Below are positions 35,453 to 35,455 of a DNA stretch of 35,455 nt, piece after piece (within the stretch, counting starts at the first letter, position 1; each line of letters begins with the position of its first letter). This DNA comes from UBA993 sp964389365 (GTDB lineage Bacteria > Bacillota > Dethiobacteria > DTU022): positions 1 through 35,455 of the forward strand of contig CAYMDO010000023.1 in NCBI GenBank assembly GCA_964389365.1. Reading direction: 5' to 3'. The position numbers and the translations under genes were made by a program. The notes under the pieces were generated by a model. It made no database searches. It was not told where the DNA came from and saw only the letters and a list, made by a program, of their open reading frames with translations.

Positions 35453-35455
35453 TTA

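Noticed and set aside
35325..35455. Plus-strand open frame running off the right edge (MLKNLNHYIKDMWLW...)
   Set aside because: It lacks a ribosome-binding site, overlaps the hppA promoter, and resembles no family I recognise.
1..35455. Insertion sequences, CRISPR arrays, tRNA/rRNA genes, prophage or cobalamin riboswitch
   Set aside because: I saw no transposase, repeat-spacer pattern, tRNA-like fold, phage gene or B12-box in the intergenic regions, though a covariance-model scan was not possible.

Overview
The window looks like chromosome of an anaerobic, mid-GC Gram-positive bacterium of the Clostridia type, probably a syntroph or fatty-acid/dicarboxylate metaboliser related to Syntrophomonadales or Pelotomaculaceae. 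This placement is an inference. It rests on strong AGGAGG ribosome-binding sites with many GTG/TTG starts, a ferredoxin-type 2-oxoacid oxidoreductase, a class I Fe-S fumarase, a membrane pyrophosphatase and a B12-dependent acyl-CoA mutase set. Nearly every gene is on the minus strand. One 10-N gap (24421-24430) shows this is a scaffold.

Layout, left to right. (1) 1-6559: 5' part of dnaE; a decayed AI-2E-type permease on the plus strand; an nth - Lon-like protease - trmL operon. (2) 6698-13064: a C4-dicarboxylate operon read right to left: fumarase alpha, fumarase beta, malic enzyme, a soluble fumarate-reductase-like FeS subunit and flavoprotein, and a CaiB/BaiF protein carrying the alpha-methylacyl-CoA racemase triad. 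(3) 13174-17350: a four-gene 2-oxoacid:ferredoxin oxidoreductase (gamma, GltD-like/ferredoxin fusion, alpha, beta); alpha is broken by a one-base homopolymer frameshift. Just upstream lies a sigma-54 activator whose AAA+ core has been deleted. (4) 18178-21986: ligA, and a divergent TetR regulator - NAD-dependent epimerase pair with a near-consensus promoter and an operator-like palindrome. (5) 22002-29196: B12-binding subunit, mutase large subunit, MeaB-type GTPase, corrinoid adenosyltransferase, two acyl-CoA dehydrogenases and a thiolase. (6) 29232-32976: purD, purH, purN and a remnant of purM. (7) 33090-35282: K+-dependent-type membrane pyrophosphatase with its own promoter and terminator.

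How it fits together. Regions 2 and 3 connect pyruvate, malate, fumarate and succinate with ferredoxin, NAD(P)H and a soluble fumarate/succinate couple. Region 5 would ordinarily be labelled methylmalonyl-CoA mutase, which would join it to region 2 as a propionate pathway. However, the mutase has Phe and Gln at the two positions that in methylmalonyl-CoA mutase are Tyr89 and Arg207. That pair is the published signature of isobutyryl-CoA mutase. With the neighbouring short-chain acyl-CoA dehydrogenases, thiolase and cobalamin adenosyltransferase, the region reads better as a butyrate/isobutyrate (or branched-chain acyl-CoA) isomerisation and beta-oxidation module.

A second theme is decay by internal deletion. 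Three genes (AI-2E permease, sigma-54 activator, purM) keep recognisable N- and C-terminal ends but have lost their middles.
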